Shown piece by piece: positions 7,549 through 16,735 of a DNA stretch of 64,000 nt. This stretch comes from CAUJIW01 sp963205175 (GTDB lineage: Bacteria > Pseudomonadota > Alphaproteobacteria > Sphingomonadales > Sphingomonadaceae): the NCBI GenBank assembly GCA_041060555.1, contig JBEUDS010000002.1; one strand, 5' to 3'. Numbering within the stretch: the stretch's first letter is position 1; every line of letters starts with the position of its first letter. A program made the translations under genes and the position numbers. The notes beneath the pieces are model-generated. The model saw only the letters and a list, made by a program, of their open reading frames with translations. It was not told where the DNA came from and made no database searches.

Positions 7549-8778
7549 TCAGGCGCCGGTCAGTTCCTTCATCGGCACCGCCGGATCGGCCAGCCGCGCC
7601 TTGTCGGGTTTCACGCCGGCCTGAATCAGGCCCTTGGCGCCCATGAAGTCCTTGATGGCGTTGACGGCGTCGATGGCGATGATCTGGCCGTCGCGCAGAT
7701 AAACCACCGAGAACGGCGCCGTGGTGGCATCGCCGCGCACGATTGTCTCGTCGTAGCCGATGGCCAGCCCGGCGGTCTGCAGCTTGAGGTCATACTGGTC
7801 GGACCAGAACCACGGCAGATCCTTGTAGGGCTCTGGCTGGCCCATGATGACGCCGACCACGGTCTTGGCCTGATCAACGGCGTTCTGCACCGATTCCAGG
7901 CGCATGGCGTCGGCGGCGTAGCGGTTGGGGTGCCTGGCGACATCGCCGATGGCGAATACGTCCGGGTCGGTGGTGCGGCACAGTTCGTCCACCACCACGC
8001 CATTGTCGCAGGCCAGCCCCGATTCGTGGGCGAGTTCAGTATTGGGCAGGATGCCGATGCCCACGACCACCAGATCGGCCGGCACCACCTCGCCCGTCGC
8101 CAGCCTGACGCCGGTGACGTGGTCGCCGCCTTCGATGGCCGTGACGCCGGTGCCCAGCCGCACGTCGACGCCGTGGGCGCGATGCTGGGCCTCGTAGAAG
8201 CGGGAGATGATCGGGCTGGTCACGCGGGCCAGCACCCGGTCCAGCGCCTCGATCAGGGTGACGTCATAGCCGAGCTTGCGGGCCGAGGCCGCCATCTCCA
8301 GGCCGACATAGCCGCCGCCGATCACCACCATGCGCGCGCCGTCCTTGAGGTCGCCGCGGATGGCGTCGACGTCGGCCAGCGTCCGCAGGTAATGCACGCC
8401 GGCGAGATCGGCGCCCGGGCAGCTCAGTTTGCGCACCCGGCCGCCGGTGGCGATGACACAATGGCGGTAGCGCACCACCGTGCCGTCGGTGAGTTCGGCT
8501 TCATGGTCTTCGTGGCGCAGGCGGGCGACGATGGTGCTCACGCGGACCTCGACGTCACGCTCCTGCCAGAACTCCGCCTTGCGCAGGTAGAGCCGCTGCT
8601 CCTCCAGCGCGCCGACGAAATAGGCCTTCGACAGCGGCGGTCGCTCATAGGGCAGGGCGGGCTCCTCGCCCACCATCAGGATCGAGCCGGTAAAGCCCTT
8701 CTGACGCAGGCCCACCGCCACCATGGCGCCGGCGTGCCCCGCACCGATGATCAACACGTCCCGATCCGCAACAGCCAT
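7549..8778 (-). CDS. FAD-dependent oxidoreductase, ferredoxin reductase type
   Basis: 409 residues. An N-terminal FAD motif (VLIIGAGHAGAM), a central NAD(P) motif (MVVIGGGYVGLEMA) and the second FAD motif with an aspartate (VFAIGDVARHPN) match the ferredoxin/rubredoxin reductase family used with Rieske oxygenases or P450s. The C-terminal PWFWSDQYDLKLQTAG stretch is typical of this family's reductase C-terminal domain. No oxygenase or ferredoxin gene is adjacent, so the electron acceptor is unknown. Start ATG at 8778. Confidence 0.88.
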   Translation of the reverse strand: MAVADRDVLIIGAGHAGAMVAVGLRQKGFTGSILMVGEEPALPYERPPLSKAYFVGALEEQRLYLRKAEFWQERDVEVRVSTIVARLRHEDHEAELTDGTVVRYRHCVIATGGRVRKLSCPGADLAGVHYLRTLADVDAIRGDLKDGARMVVIGGGYVGLEMAASARKLGYDVTLIEALDRVLARVTSPIISRFYEAQHRAHGVDVRLGTGVTAIEGGDHVTGVRLATGEVVPADLVVVGIGILPNTELAHESGLACDNGVVVDELCRTTDPDVFAIGDVARHPNRYAADAMRLESVQNAVDQAKTVVGVIMGQPEPYKDLPWFWSDQYDLKLQTAGLAIGYDETIVRGDATTAPFSVVYLRDGQIIAIDAVNAIKDFMGAKGLIQAGVKPDKARLADPAVPMKELTGA

Positions 8779-8886
8779 GATGCTTCTTCTCCCCCGGCAG
8801 TGGCCTGCAACAATCCGGGCGGACTCATGCCCCGGGACGCCGGCCAGATCAACCCGCTTGGGCGGATAGGTTGGCAGGCACGCGTC

Positions 8887-10035
8887 TCAGCGGATGTCGG
8901 GCGAGACTTCCAGCAGCGCGTCGAGGCAGGCGCGGCCCAGGTGCTTGGCGCGTTCAGGCGACCAGCCGTGCAGCGGGTCGGGATTCTCCGCCACGTCCTT
9001 GAATGGCATCTCCAGCGTCATCGCCAGCGCGCCGAACCGGCCGGCCAGCGCATTGGTGGACATGCTCATGTTGGCCTTGCCCGGCGCGGCGGGCGGATAG
9101 CCGACGCGGGTCTGGAAGTCCGGGCTGAGCCGGGCGAGTGCCGCCTTGTAGCGCTCCAGCAGGGCGAACTGGTGGTGGCTCGCCGCCGCCACGCCTTCGA
9201 AACCGGCGATGAAGTTGTGCGGCAGCGCCTCGTCGCCATGGACGTCCAGGCAGACGTCGCACCCCACATGCACCATGTGGGCGAGCACGTGGTAGACCTC
9301 GGGGCTCTTGTCGAGGCTGGGCTCATGCCATTCGCGATTGAGGTTGGTGCCAGCGGCGTTGGTGCGCAGGTGTCCCCGCCGTGAACCATCGGGGTTCATG
9401 TTGGGGACGACGTAGAAACAGGCGCGTTCTTTCAGCCGCGTGGCCACCGGATCGGCGGGGTCGGTGAGGCGCTCCAGCATGCCTTCCATCCACCATTCGG
9501 CCATGGATTCGCCGGGGTGCTGGCGGGCGATCAGCCATACCGCCAGCTTTTCCTTGTCCGAGGCATGGCTGTTGGGCGCACTGACGGTCAGCAGATCGAG
9601 ATCCTGCCCGTCCAGCGTCTGGCCCAGCACCGACACGCTCACGCCCGGCCGGTTGGCCATGCGGGCGACGAGGTCGGCGTGACGTTCCATGCTGTAAGGC
9701 GCGAAGTAGGCGAACCAGGCGCTGCTGGTGCGCGGCGTGTAACGGATGGTCAGCACGCCGTCGGCATAGCTGGTCTCGGCCTGGGTCCAGCTCTGGCGAT
9801 CCTCCGAGACGCGGGCCTGGTAGCCCGGCCAGCCGTCGGGGTAGGCCGCGCCGCCGCAGTTGACGATGCGCAGCGTGCACGGCGTACCCGCCGCCCCGGT
9901 CAGCCGGAAGTGGAACCACTGGTAGAAGTCCGACTGGGCGTCCTTGCGAATCGCCAGCTCGATCTCGTGCGGGCCGCGGATCGACAGCACCTCGATGTTG
10001 CCGCTGTCGAAGTTGGCGGAAATGGCAATGGTCAT
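8887..10035 (-). CDS. M14-family zinc carboxypeptidase
   Basis: 382 residues. An N-terminal beta-rich domain of about 130 residues is followed by an M14 peptidase domain. The zinc ligands His and Glu are in RQHPGES and the third His is in LDVHGDE. The substrate-binding NPDGSRRG...NLNREW region and the catalytic Glu in TLEMPFKD are present. This two-domain form resembles bacterial relatives of cytosolic carboxypeptidases. I moved the start to the ATG at 10035 (MTIAISANF). The longer frame would overlap the preceding lipoprotein gene. The gap to that gene's stop is 7 bases, so the two are probably co-transcribed. No signal peptide is visible. Confidence 0.88.
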   Translation of the reverse strand: MTIAISANFDSGNIEVLSIRGPHEIELAIRKDAQSDFYQWFHFRLTGAAGTPCTLRIVNCGGAAYPDGWPGYQARVSEDRQSWTQAETSYADGVLTIRYTPRTSSAWFAYFAPYSMERHADLVARMANRPGVSVSVLGQTLDGQDLDLLTVSAPNSHASDKEKLAVWLIARQHPGESMAEWWMEGMLERLTDPADPVATRLKERACFYVVPNMNPDGSRRGHLRTNAAGTNLNREWHEPSLDKSPEVYHVLAHMVHVGCDVCLDVHGDEALPHNFIAGFEGVAAASHHQFALLERYKAALARLSPDFQTRVGYPPAAPGKANMSMSTNALAGRFGALAMTLEMPFKDVAENPDPLHGWSPERAKHLGRACLDALLEVSPDIR

Positions 10036-10042
10036 GGAACGG

Positions 10043-10660
10043 CTACTTCCCTGCGGGCTCGGTGTAACGGGTGGTGCGACCGGACGGGCCTGGAAAGTCC
10101 GTGAACAGGGCATCGATCAGCTTGGGCAAGGTGGTGGCGAAATCGCCAGTTTTCGCCGGGTTCTCGCTGCTGGCGCGACCTTCCCACACCGCCTCGCCGC
10201 CGGGCTTGACGAGCCGCAGTGACAGGCTGTTGACCTTGACGTCGTTGCTGGTCTTCTCGCCGATGCCAAACGCCGTGCCGAGGCTGACGCCGACATGGCT
10301 GCCGACACCGCCGACGCCGACGCCGACCTTCACCGGCGAGTCTTCCTTGAGGCCGCGCCGGGTCGCTGAGCTGTAGCTGATCTGGCCGACCAGCGCCGCC
10401 TTGGCGGGGTCGGGCTCCGGCGCGAAGCCGAGCTGGCCGAGGCGGGCGCCAATCTGGTTGGCATAGGCCGTGAACTCCAGGCTGTCCGCGAGCGCCGGAT
10501 CGGCGGGCACCAGCGCCACGCTCATCGGAGCTGGCTGATAACCGCTGTGGAAGCGCACCACGTCGGCCTTGAAGCGGGTGTCGGCACAACCGGCAAGCAG
10601 TGACAGGGCGATGAACGGCGCCGCGACGCGCAGGATGGACCGCGTGATAGATGTGGCCAT
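10043..10660 (-). CDS. DUF4136-like lipoprotein
   Basis: 205 residues from an ATG at 10660. A lipoprotein signal peptide ends in a lipobox (SLLAGC, cysteine near residue 25). The mature part has a glycine-rich VGVGVGGVGSHVGVSLG segment and C-terminal GGEAVWEGRA and LPKLIDALF features, as in the DUF4136 family of predicted periplasmic lipoproteins. The function is unknown. It sits immediately upstream of the M14 carboxypeptidase on the same strand. The longer upstream reading is rejected because it lacks codon support and would destroy the signal peptide. Confidence 0.75.
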   Translation of the reverse strand: MATSITRSILRVAAPFIALSLLAGCADTRFKADVVRFHSGYQPAPMSVALVPADPALADSLEFTAYANQIGARLGQLGFAPEPDPAKAALVGQISYSSATRRGLKEDSPVKVGVGVGGVGSHVGVSLGTAFGIGEKTSNDVKVNSLSLRLVKPGGEAVWEGRASSENPAKTGDFATTLPKLIDALFTDFPGPSGRTTRYTEPAGK

Positions 10661-10691
10661 GAGCCTCTCCCAATCAGGACAGGCGGCTAGC

Positions 10692-11012
10692 CTAGCCCCG
10701 GCGCTGGGGCGGGGCAACGCCCCTCGTCGCACCAGCAGGTGGCGCTGGCGCACGCGGCCGCTGGCGGCGGTCGCCGGCCTGGCTGTAACGTTCCTTGGTG
10801 TCGCGACGCTCCTCGCGCATGCGGGTGGTGATCTCGCCCAGCCGCAGGTGTGATTCGATCTGGTCGAGCAGGTGCACGCCCTTGCCGATGGCGCCGAACA
10901 AGACGCCAACCAGTAACCCGTTGGAGAGAAACATGATATTGCTGGTGTACATGCCGTAGCCGACGCCAATCGCCACCGCCGCCAGACCAATCATGTAGAG
11001 CAGGTAATGCAT
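10692..11012 (-). CDS. small membrane protein of unknown function
   Basis: 106 residues from an ATG at 11012 (MHYLLYMIGLAAVAIGVGYG). Two hydrophobic segments lie at about 3-22 and 28-45, followed by a charged, probably coiled-coil tail (IESHLRLGEITTRMREERRD) and a Pro/Arg/Ala-rich end. I do not recognise the family. The real start is likely the internal ATG, since the longer frame begins with a charged stretch before the membrane segment. It is 31 bases upstream of the DUF4136-like gene on the same strand and divergent from galE. Confidence 0.6.
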   Translation of the reverse strand: MHYLLYMIGLAAVAIGVGYGMYTSNIMFLSNGLLVGVLFGAIGKGVHLLDQIESHLRLGEITTRMREERRDTKERYSQAGDRRQRPRAPAPPAGATRGVAPPQRRG

Positions 11013-11206
11013 CCAGTTCCGCCTTTCCCCGGCCTTACCATGCACCGGCTTCCTCAAGGAAAGGTAACCATCGTGGTGGTGCAGGGTGGCGGTGTGGCGC
11101 CCTATGGTTGTATTGGGCGTGGTTGCCCTCGCGGGGGCAATGCGCTACCCGCGTGATCGAGATTTCGCAGCGACTGTCCGGCGGGCGCCGCCGGGAGGGG
11201 GAAGAG

Positions 11207-12202
11207 TTGAGCGATCATCCAGTCCTGGTCACCGGGGGTGCCGGCTATATTGGCAGCCATGCCGTGCTGGCGCTCAAGGACGCCGGCTTTCCTGTCGTGG
11301 TGGTCGACAATCTGGTGACGGGATTCCGCTGGGCGGTGCCGGCCGATGTGCCTTTCTACGAGGGTGACATTGCCGACGACGGGCTGATCGACCGCATCTG
11401 CGGCGAACAGGGCATTCGCGCCATCATGCATTTCGCGGGCTCGGTGGTGGTGCCGGAATCGGTCTCCAACCCATTGAAATATTACCACAACAATACCGCC
11501 AAGAGCCGTGCGCTGATCGAAAGCGCGGTTCGCAACAAGGTCAGCCACTTCATTTTTTCGTCGACGGCGGCCGTCTATGGCGTGCCCGACCGCACGCCGG
11601 TCGCCGAGGATTTCCCGACGGTGCCGATCAATCCTTATGGCGCCTCCAAGCTGATGACCGAGGTGATGCTGCGCGACTGCGCGGCCGCCTATCCCCTGAA
11701 CTATGGCGCCTTGCGTTACTTCAATGTCGCCGGCGCCGACCCGCAGGGGCGCACCGGCCAGTCCACGAAGGATGCCACCCACCTGATCAAGGTGGCGGTC
11801 GAGGCCGCCCTGGGCAAGCGCGGCGCCATTTCGGTGATGGGCACCGACTATCCGACCCCTGATGGCACCGGCGTGCGCGACTATATCCATGTCACCGACC
11901 TCACCGAGGCGCACGTGCTGGTGCTGCGCCGGCTGATCGAGGCGCCGGCCGAGAGCCTGCTCTTCAACTGCGGCTATAATCGCGGCTTTTCGGTGCTGGA
12001 GGTGCTGGATGCCGTGGAGCGGGTGTCCGGCAACCGCATCGAGCGGATCATGGCGCCGCGCCGTGCCGGTGATCCGGCGGCACTGGTCGCTGACAACCGC
12101 AAGATCACCGAGGCGTTCACCTGGCAGCCGCGCCACGGCAACCTCGACCATATCGTCAGGACCGCGCTCGACTGGGAGCGTGGGCTGGCCGACAGGCTCT
12201 GA
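11207..12202 (+). CDS. galE: UDP-glucose 4-epimerase
   Basis: 331 residues. It interconverts UDP-glucose and UDP-galactose for envelope sugars. The NAD-binding motif VTGGAGYIGSH is at the N-terminus. Catalytic Ser is in FSSTAAVYG and the Tyr-Lys pair is in YGASK. LRYFNVAGADPQG and GTDYPTPDGTGVRDYIHV are strong GalE signatures. The start is probably TTG at 11207. It follows a strong purine-rich site (GGGAGGGGGAAGAG) and places the Rossmann motif at the usual distance, whereas the ATG/GTG-type starts upstream add about 33 uncharacteristic residues. Confidence 0.93.
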   Translation: MSDHPVLVTGGAGYIGSHAVLALKDAGFPVVVVDNLVTGFRWAVPADVPFYEGDIADDGLIDRICGEQGIRAIMHFAGSVVVPESVSNPLKYYHNNTAKSRALIESAVRNKVSHFIFSSTAAVYGVPDRTPVAEDFPTVPINPYGASKLMTEVMLRDCAAAYPLNYGALRYFNVAGADPQGRTGQSTKDATHLIKVAVEAALGKRGAISVMGTDYPTPDGTGVRDYIHVTDLTEAHVLVLRRLIEAPAESLLFNCGYNRGFSVLEVLDAVERVSGNRIERIMAPRRAGDPAALVADNRKITEAFTWQPRHGNLDHIVRTALDWERGLADRL

Positions 12203-12334
12203 CGAGGGCAGCCGAAACCGCGTCGCCGATCGTCGCGCGGACGTCATATCGCTGTCGCATGATCGCCGGATAACGGCCGTGACGGCAGCACAGGATTTTA
12301 CGCAACCATGCAAGCTCAAGGAGGTGTCCCGGGC

Positions 12335-13867
12335 ATGAAGGAATGGGAAAGCGTCGCCACCCAGCTTTGTCAGCAACTTGAAGAACCACTGGCGCGCCTC
12401 GCCGTCCGTCGCCCGCCGACGTGGCCGGGATTGATCCGCCAAGTAGGCGCGTTGCGTCTTGATTTCAGTCGCACGCATTTGTCCCCCGATCTGTGGGCGG
12501 CGATTTCACCGTTGTGGCCGGCCGGCGGCTGGCGTCAGGCGTTCGCCGACATGGTGTCGGGCGCCATCGTCAATGCCAGCGAGCAACGCGCCGCCCTGCA
12601 TACCGCCGCCCGCGGCTTCGCCGTACCCGAACATGACGCCACGGGAGCCGCAGTGGCCGCGCCTATCGCCGAGGCGGACCGGTTGATGCAGGCAACCGTC
12701 GAGCGGCTTAGGGCGCCCGACAGCGGTTACGACGCCATCGTCCATCTCGGCATGGGTGGTTCCTATCTCGGCCCCGCACTGGTGCTGGAGGCGCTGGCGC
12801 CCACCTGTGCCCGCCGTTTCGAGACGCGCCTGGCCGCCAACATCGACCCGCAGGCCTTCCGGCGTGCGGTCGCCGGTCTTGACCCCGCCCGGACCCTCGT
12901 GGTGGCGGTGTCCAAGAGCTGGACCACGCTGGAAACCCAGGCCAACCTGCAGCTGGCGCATGACTGGTTGCGCGCCGGCGGTATCGCCGACCCCGGCGCA
13001 CGGACACTCGCGGTCACCGCCCGAACGGACCTGGCGGCGGCGGATGGCGTCGATGCCAGTCGTGTGCTGCCCTTTGGTGAATGGGTTGGCGGTCGTTATT
13101 CCCTGTGGTCGCCGGTCGGTGTCACCATCGCGTTGACCTTCGGCTGGGACGTGTTCATGGCCCTGCGCGCTGGCGGAAGGATCATGGATACCCATGTCGC
13201 CGGCGATGACATGAATGCGGCGACGCTTGCCGCGGTCTCGGGCTATGCCTGTGCCGCCGCCGGGGCGGGCAGCCGGGCGGTGTTCGCTTATGATGAGCGG
13301 CTGCGCTTGCTGGTGCCCTATCTCCAGCAGCTGGAACTGGAAAGCCTTGGCAAACGGGTGACGGCCGAGGGCCTCCCGTACACGGGCGCGCCAGCACCGG
13401 TGATCTGGGGCGGGGTGGGTACCGATGGGCAGCACGCGGTGTTCCAGTGGCTGCACCAGAGTTCCGACTGGGCGCCGGTGGACCTCATCGCCTGCGCGAA
13501 GCCGGTGGGGGCGGGACAGGAGGCGCGTCACCGGACGCTGCTCGCCAATGCGCTGGCCCAGGCCAGTGTCCTGATGCACGGCCGGGCGTCGCCCGACGAT
13601 CCGGTGCGGGCCTACCCCGGCAATCGGCCTTCGACGATGATCCTGCTTGAGACCCTGACGCCCGAGTCACTGGGCACGCTGCTCGCCTTCTATGAGCATC
13701 GCACCTTCGCCCTTGCCCTGCTGATGGGGGTCAACGCCTTCGACCAGATGGGCGTGGAGCTGGGCAAGACGCTCGCCACCGGCATGGACCGGGCGCTGGC
13801 GACAGGCGAGACCAGCGGACTGGACGCCGAGGCGGCGGCGTTGGTCGGCTGGTTGCGCACCCGGTAG
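12335..13867 (+). CDS. pgi: glucose-6-phosphate isomerase
   Basis: 510 residues. It catalyses glucose-6-phosphate to fructose-6-phosphate interconversion. Recognisable motifs are LGMGGSYLGP (sugar-phosphate loop), VAVSKSWTTLET, GVGTDGQHAVFQWLHQ with the catalytic histidine, and FDQMGVELGKTLA near the C-terminus. Some positions deviate from the commonest forms (GMGGSY instead of GIGGSD, SKSWTT instead of SKTFTT). I prefer the ATG at 12335 to the one at 12308 because AAGGAGGTG lies 9 bases upstream of it. It converges on the Usp gene. Confidence 0.92.
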   Translation: MKEWESVATQLCQQLEEPLARLAVRRPPTWPGLIRQVGALRLDFSRTHLSPDLWAAISPLWPAGGWRQAFADMVSGAIVNASEQRAALHTAARGFAVPEHDATGAAVAAPIAEADRLMQATVERLRAPDSGYDAIVHLGMGGSYLGPALVLEALAPTCARRFETRLAANIDPQAFRRAVAGLDPARTLVVAVSKSWTTLETQANLQLAHDWLRAGGIADPGARTLAVTARTDLAAADGVDASRVLPFGEWVGGRYSLWSPVGVTIALTFGWDVFMALRAGGRIMDTHVAGDDMNAATLAAVSGYACAAAGAGSRAVFAYDERLRLLVPYLQQLELESLGKRVTAEGLPYTGAPAPVIWGGVGTDGQHAVFQWLHQSSDWAPVDLIACAKPVGAGQEARHRTLLANALAQASVLMHGRASPDDPVRAYPGNRPSTMILLETLTPESLGTLLAFYEHRTFALALLMGVNAFDQMGVELGKTLATGMDRALATGETSGLDAEAAALVGWLRTR

Positions 13868-13908
13868 GCCGGTCGCCATGGGTGCCGGCGCCCCGCGGGC
13901 CCTCGTCG

Positions 13909-14760
13909 TCAGGCGCCGGGAAGTTCCCGTACCATCAGTACGTCGCTGTCGAGGCACGATAGTAGCGCCTCGGCGACACTGCCGATCATGGTGGCGATGA
14001 AGCCGCTGCGGCCATGGGTGCCGATGACGGCGAGGTCGGTGCCGAAATCTCGGCCCACCCGGCGGACCATCGAACACACCTCGCCGTAATCAAGATGCGG
14101 GACAACCCGTCCGGCGATGCTCGCCGGCATATTGGCTTCCTGCAGGAAGGCGCGCAGATCCGTTTCGGCATGGGCCTGCAGTTCAGGCATTGCCGTCTGC
14201 TTGTCGATAAAGCCGGAAAACGGCACGTGAAACGCATGGGCGAGGTGGAACCGGGCGTCCGTGAACAGTGCGCCGGCGACCTTGAGGGCGTGGGCCGAGC
14301 AGGTCGAGAAGTCGCTGGCGACGAGGATGTCCCGGTAATCATGGCGGACGCGCTGCTTGACGATCAACACCGGCGCCCGGCTGCGACGGATCAGGCGGTC
14401 CACGGTTGTGCCAAGGACAAAATCGCCGAATTCATTGTAGCGGGCGACCCCGGTGACCACCAGATCGGCACCCAGTTCATCCACCGCGGCGGCCACGGTG
14501 CTGGCGACATCGCCGTGGCCCAGGCGGATTTCCAGGTTCACGTCGTCGGCGTCGATGTCCTCGCGCAGCTTCTCGACGAGGCGGGCTTCCTCCCGGCTTT
14601 CCTCGCTGTCCGGCCGCGGCGGCTTACGATCTTCGAGAATGTGAAGCAGAATGAGCCGGGAATTCCACTGCCGGGCCAGTTTCAGGGCCCGCGCCAGCGG
14701 GCGGTCGCAGCGACTGCTGAAGTCGGTCGGGAAAAGGATAACCTTGGGGGGGATATGCAA
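13909..14760 (-). CDS. tandem universal stress protein
   Basis: 283 residues with two Usp domains, about 1-140 and 145-283. The second keeps the ATP-binding pattern G-x2-G-x9-GS (GTHGRSGFIATMIGS). The first is degenerate (GVARYNEFGDFVLGT). Usp proteins bind ATP and support survival under starvation and redox stress, but the specific role is unknown. The start is most likely TTG at 14760 (LHIPPKVILFPTDFS), because GGAGGACAG lies just upstream. The longer frame to 14913 adds about 50 low-complexity residues. No other gene is visible between it and the phosphatase at 14967. Confidence 0.85.
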   Translation of the reverse strand: MHIPPKVILFPTDFSSRCDRPLARALKLARQWNSRLILLHILEDRKPPRPDSEESREEARLVEKLREDIDADDVNLEIRLGHGDVASTVAAAVDELGADLVVTGVARYNEFGDFVLGTTVDRLIRRSRAPVLIVKQRVRHDYRDILVASDFSTCSAHALKVAGALFTDARFHLAHAFHVPFSGFIDKQTAMPELQAHAETDLRAFLQEANMPASIAGRVVPHLDYGEVCSMVRRVGRDFGTDLAVIGTHGRSGFIATMIGSVAEALLSCLDSDVLMVRELPGA

Positions 14761-14966
14761 TCTGTCCTCCTGCCGTTCTGGCGCCCGCACGGCGTCGGGG
14801 AGCCGTGCGTTGGGTAGCGTCAAGGACGGGACGGCTGATCGCGCGCCCCACTGTCTCCTGCTGGTGTCGTGTTCAGGATGACCACGATTCCAGTCTGTTG
14901 ACTGTTCCCCCAAATGCCCGATGACATCAAGCCCCGAGTGTCCAGGTGTGCGGCAGTCCGGGCATT

Positions 14967-15782
14967 TCAGAGACCGGCGCGCGGATCGTCAGGGGTGCCG
15001 GTGGTGACATAGCGACGCTGCGTCGCTTCCGCGACAAGCGCGGTCAGCCGACCCGAACTGTAGGCGCCGGTGTCGATGCCGATTCGGTTGGGTCGCTCGC
15101 TCACCGTGCGGGTGATCGAGTGACCATGGACCACCACGGCGCCGAAATCTTCGGTGGACGACAGGAAAGGTTCCCGGATCCATATCAGGTCCTGGCGCGA
15201 CTGCGCGTCGATCGGCACGCCAGGGCGTACGCCGGCGTGGACGAACAGATAGTCGCCGAAACGCAGACTGAGCACCATGTCGCCCAGCAGCCGGTGGTGG
15301 CGCGAGGGTACGCCCTTGCGCACCGCCTCCGCGATGTAGGCGGGATCGTCGGCATAGACCACCGGCGCGCCCAGCCGGTAGCTGGCCAGGGTGTCGCGCC
15401 CGCCGTAAAGCAGCCAGGCACTGATCGTTTCGTCATCGGCGGTGCCGTCGAGTATATCGAGCAGGGCCTGTTCGTGATTGCCCCGCAGCAGGTGGACGCG
15501 CGCCCAGTCCGGCTGGTGGTCGCACAGCCAGTCGAGCACGTCGGCGGACTGCGGTCCGCGATCGATGTAATCGCCCAGCAGAATCAGGCGGGTGTCGAGC
15601 GTCGGGCCGGCCTTCACCTCGGCCTCCAGTCGATGCACCAGGCCCTGCAGCAGGTCCAGCCGGCCGTGCACGTCGCCGATCGCGATCAGGCGCATGCCCT
15701 CCGGCGCCGAGGCCATGGGAGGCTGGGGCGCCTCGGTGGCGGCGCGGGGCCGACCTAACAGGTGCGACAGCAGTCGCTTCAT
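14967..15782 (-). CDS. PPP-family metallophosphoesterase (serine/threonine phosphatase-like)
   Basis: 271 residues from an ATG at 15782. The three PPP signatures are intact: AIGDVHGRLD, LGDYIDRGP and LLRGNHEQAL. Two further metal-ligand histidines follow in FVHAG and VHGH. Bacterial members dephosphorylate proteins or diadenosine polyphosphates, and sequence alone does not separate these. An AAGGACGAG site precedes the start. The gene is divergent from rpmJ, and the 167-bp gap should hold both promoters. Confidence 0.9.
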   Translation of the reverse strand: MKRLLSHLLGRPRAATEAPQPPMASAPEGMRLIAIGDVHGRLDLLQGLVHRLEAEVKAGPTLDTRLILLGDYIDRGPQSADVLDWLCDHQPDWARVHLLRGNHEQALLDILDGTADDETISAWLLYGGRDTLASYRLGAPVVYADDPAYIAEAVRKGVPSRHHRLLGDMVLSLRFGDYLFVHAGVRPGVPIDAQSRQDLIWIREPFLSSTEDFGAVVVHGHSITRTVSERPNRIGIDTGAYSSGRLTALVAEATQRRYVTTGTPDDPRAGL

Positions 15783-15949
15783 CAAAGGCTCGTCCTTGCG
15801 CGGGCTTGTCCTTGCCACGCCTGAATGGCAGATGAGGTGCGTTCTTGCCAATGACAATCGGCACGCGCGGGCCAGCCAAGGCTTGACAAAAGCCGCGCGG
15901 GCCCATATCCGCGCTGCTTCCATTGAAACCACGATAAACGACGAACGCC

Positions 15950-16075
15950 ATGAAAATTCGCAACTCGCTCAAGTCGCTGAAGACCCGCCACCGGGATTGC
16001 CGGGTGATCCGTCGTCGTGGTCGCGTCTACGTGATCAACAAGACGAACCGCCGGTTCAAGGCGCGCCAGGGCTGA
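15950..16075 (+). CDS. rpmJ: 50S ribosomal protein L36, zinc-free (C-minus) form
   Basis: 41 residues: MKIRNSLKSL at the start and NKTNRRFKARQG at the end. This is the alphaproteobacterial B-type bL36, a small basic protein of the large ribosomal subunit. It has only one cysteine (RDCRV), so the CxxC...CxxxxH zinc ribbon of the C-plus paralog is absent. The coding region is read here directly and overlaps no conserved frame. It is followed after 14 bases by a HAD-family gene, which may be co-transcribed. Confidence 0.95.
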   Translation: MKIRNSLKSLKTRHRDCRVIRRRGRVYVINKTNRRFKARQG

Positions 16076-16089
16076 GTCCCGGCGCTGTC

Positions 16090-16701
16090 GTGACCAGCCA
16101 GCTCAACGCCGTTGTCTTTGACATCGGCGGCGTGCTGATCGACTGGAATCCTCGTCATCTCTACGCCAAGCTGATCGATGATCCGCGGGAGCTGGACTGG
16201 TTCCTGGCGAACGTGGTCACGCATGACTGGCATTTTCAGCACGACGCCGGACGCTCTGTCACCGAGACGGTGCCGGAGCTGTCGGCGCGCTTTCCCCGTT
16301 ATGCCAAGCTGATCGGGCTGTACGGCCCGCGCTGGCTGGAGACGATCGCCGGCCCGGTGCCGGGCGTCTGGCCGTTGGTCGAGGGGCTGGCCGCGCGCGG
16401 CGTGCCGCTGTTCGCCATCACCAACTTTTCCGCCGAGTTCTTCCCGGCCTTTCGCGACGCCTGTCCGGTGATGCGGCACTTTCGCGATGTGGTGGTGTCG
16501 GGCGAGGAAAAGGTGATGAAGCCGGCGCGGCGCCTCTACGACATCGCCATGGCCCGGTTCGGGCTGGCGCCGGGCGAGGCGCTGTTCGTCGACGACCGCG
16601 CCGACAACGTGGCGGCCAGCGAGACCGTCGGCCTGGTGGGGCATCACTTCACTGACGCCGCCCGGCTGGAGACGGCGCTTGTCGAGGCCGGCCTGCTCTG
16701 A
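16090..16701 (+). CDS. HAD-superfamily hydrolase (YihX/haloacid dehalogenase-like)
   Basis: 203 residues, probably with a GTG start at 16090. HAD motif I is VVFDIGGVLIDW. The nucleophilic Asp is present, but the +2 acid is Gly, as in haloacid dehalogenase and YihX-type members. Motif II is FAITNFS, motif III lysine is in EEKVMKPARRLYD, and motif IV is LFVDDRADNV. The substrate is unknown (sugar phosphate or haloacid types are possible). The large upstream part of the open frame overlaps rpmJ and the divergent phosphatase and is not coding. Confidence 0.88.
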   Translation: MTSQLNAVVFDIGGVLIDWNPRHLYAKLIDDPRELDWFLANVVTHDWHFQHDAGRSVTETVPELSARFPRYAKLIGLYGPRWLETIAGPVPGVWPLVEGLAARGVPLFAITNFSAEFFPAFRDACPVMRHFRDVVVSGEEKVMKPARRLYDIAMARFGLAPGEALFVDDRADNVAASETVGLVGHHFTDAARLETALVEAGLL

Positions 16702-16735
16702 GGCTGGCCGGTCCTGGCACCGCGTTGCCGGTGGT

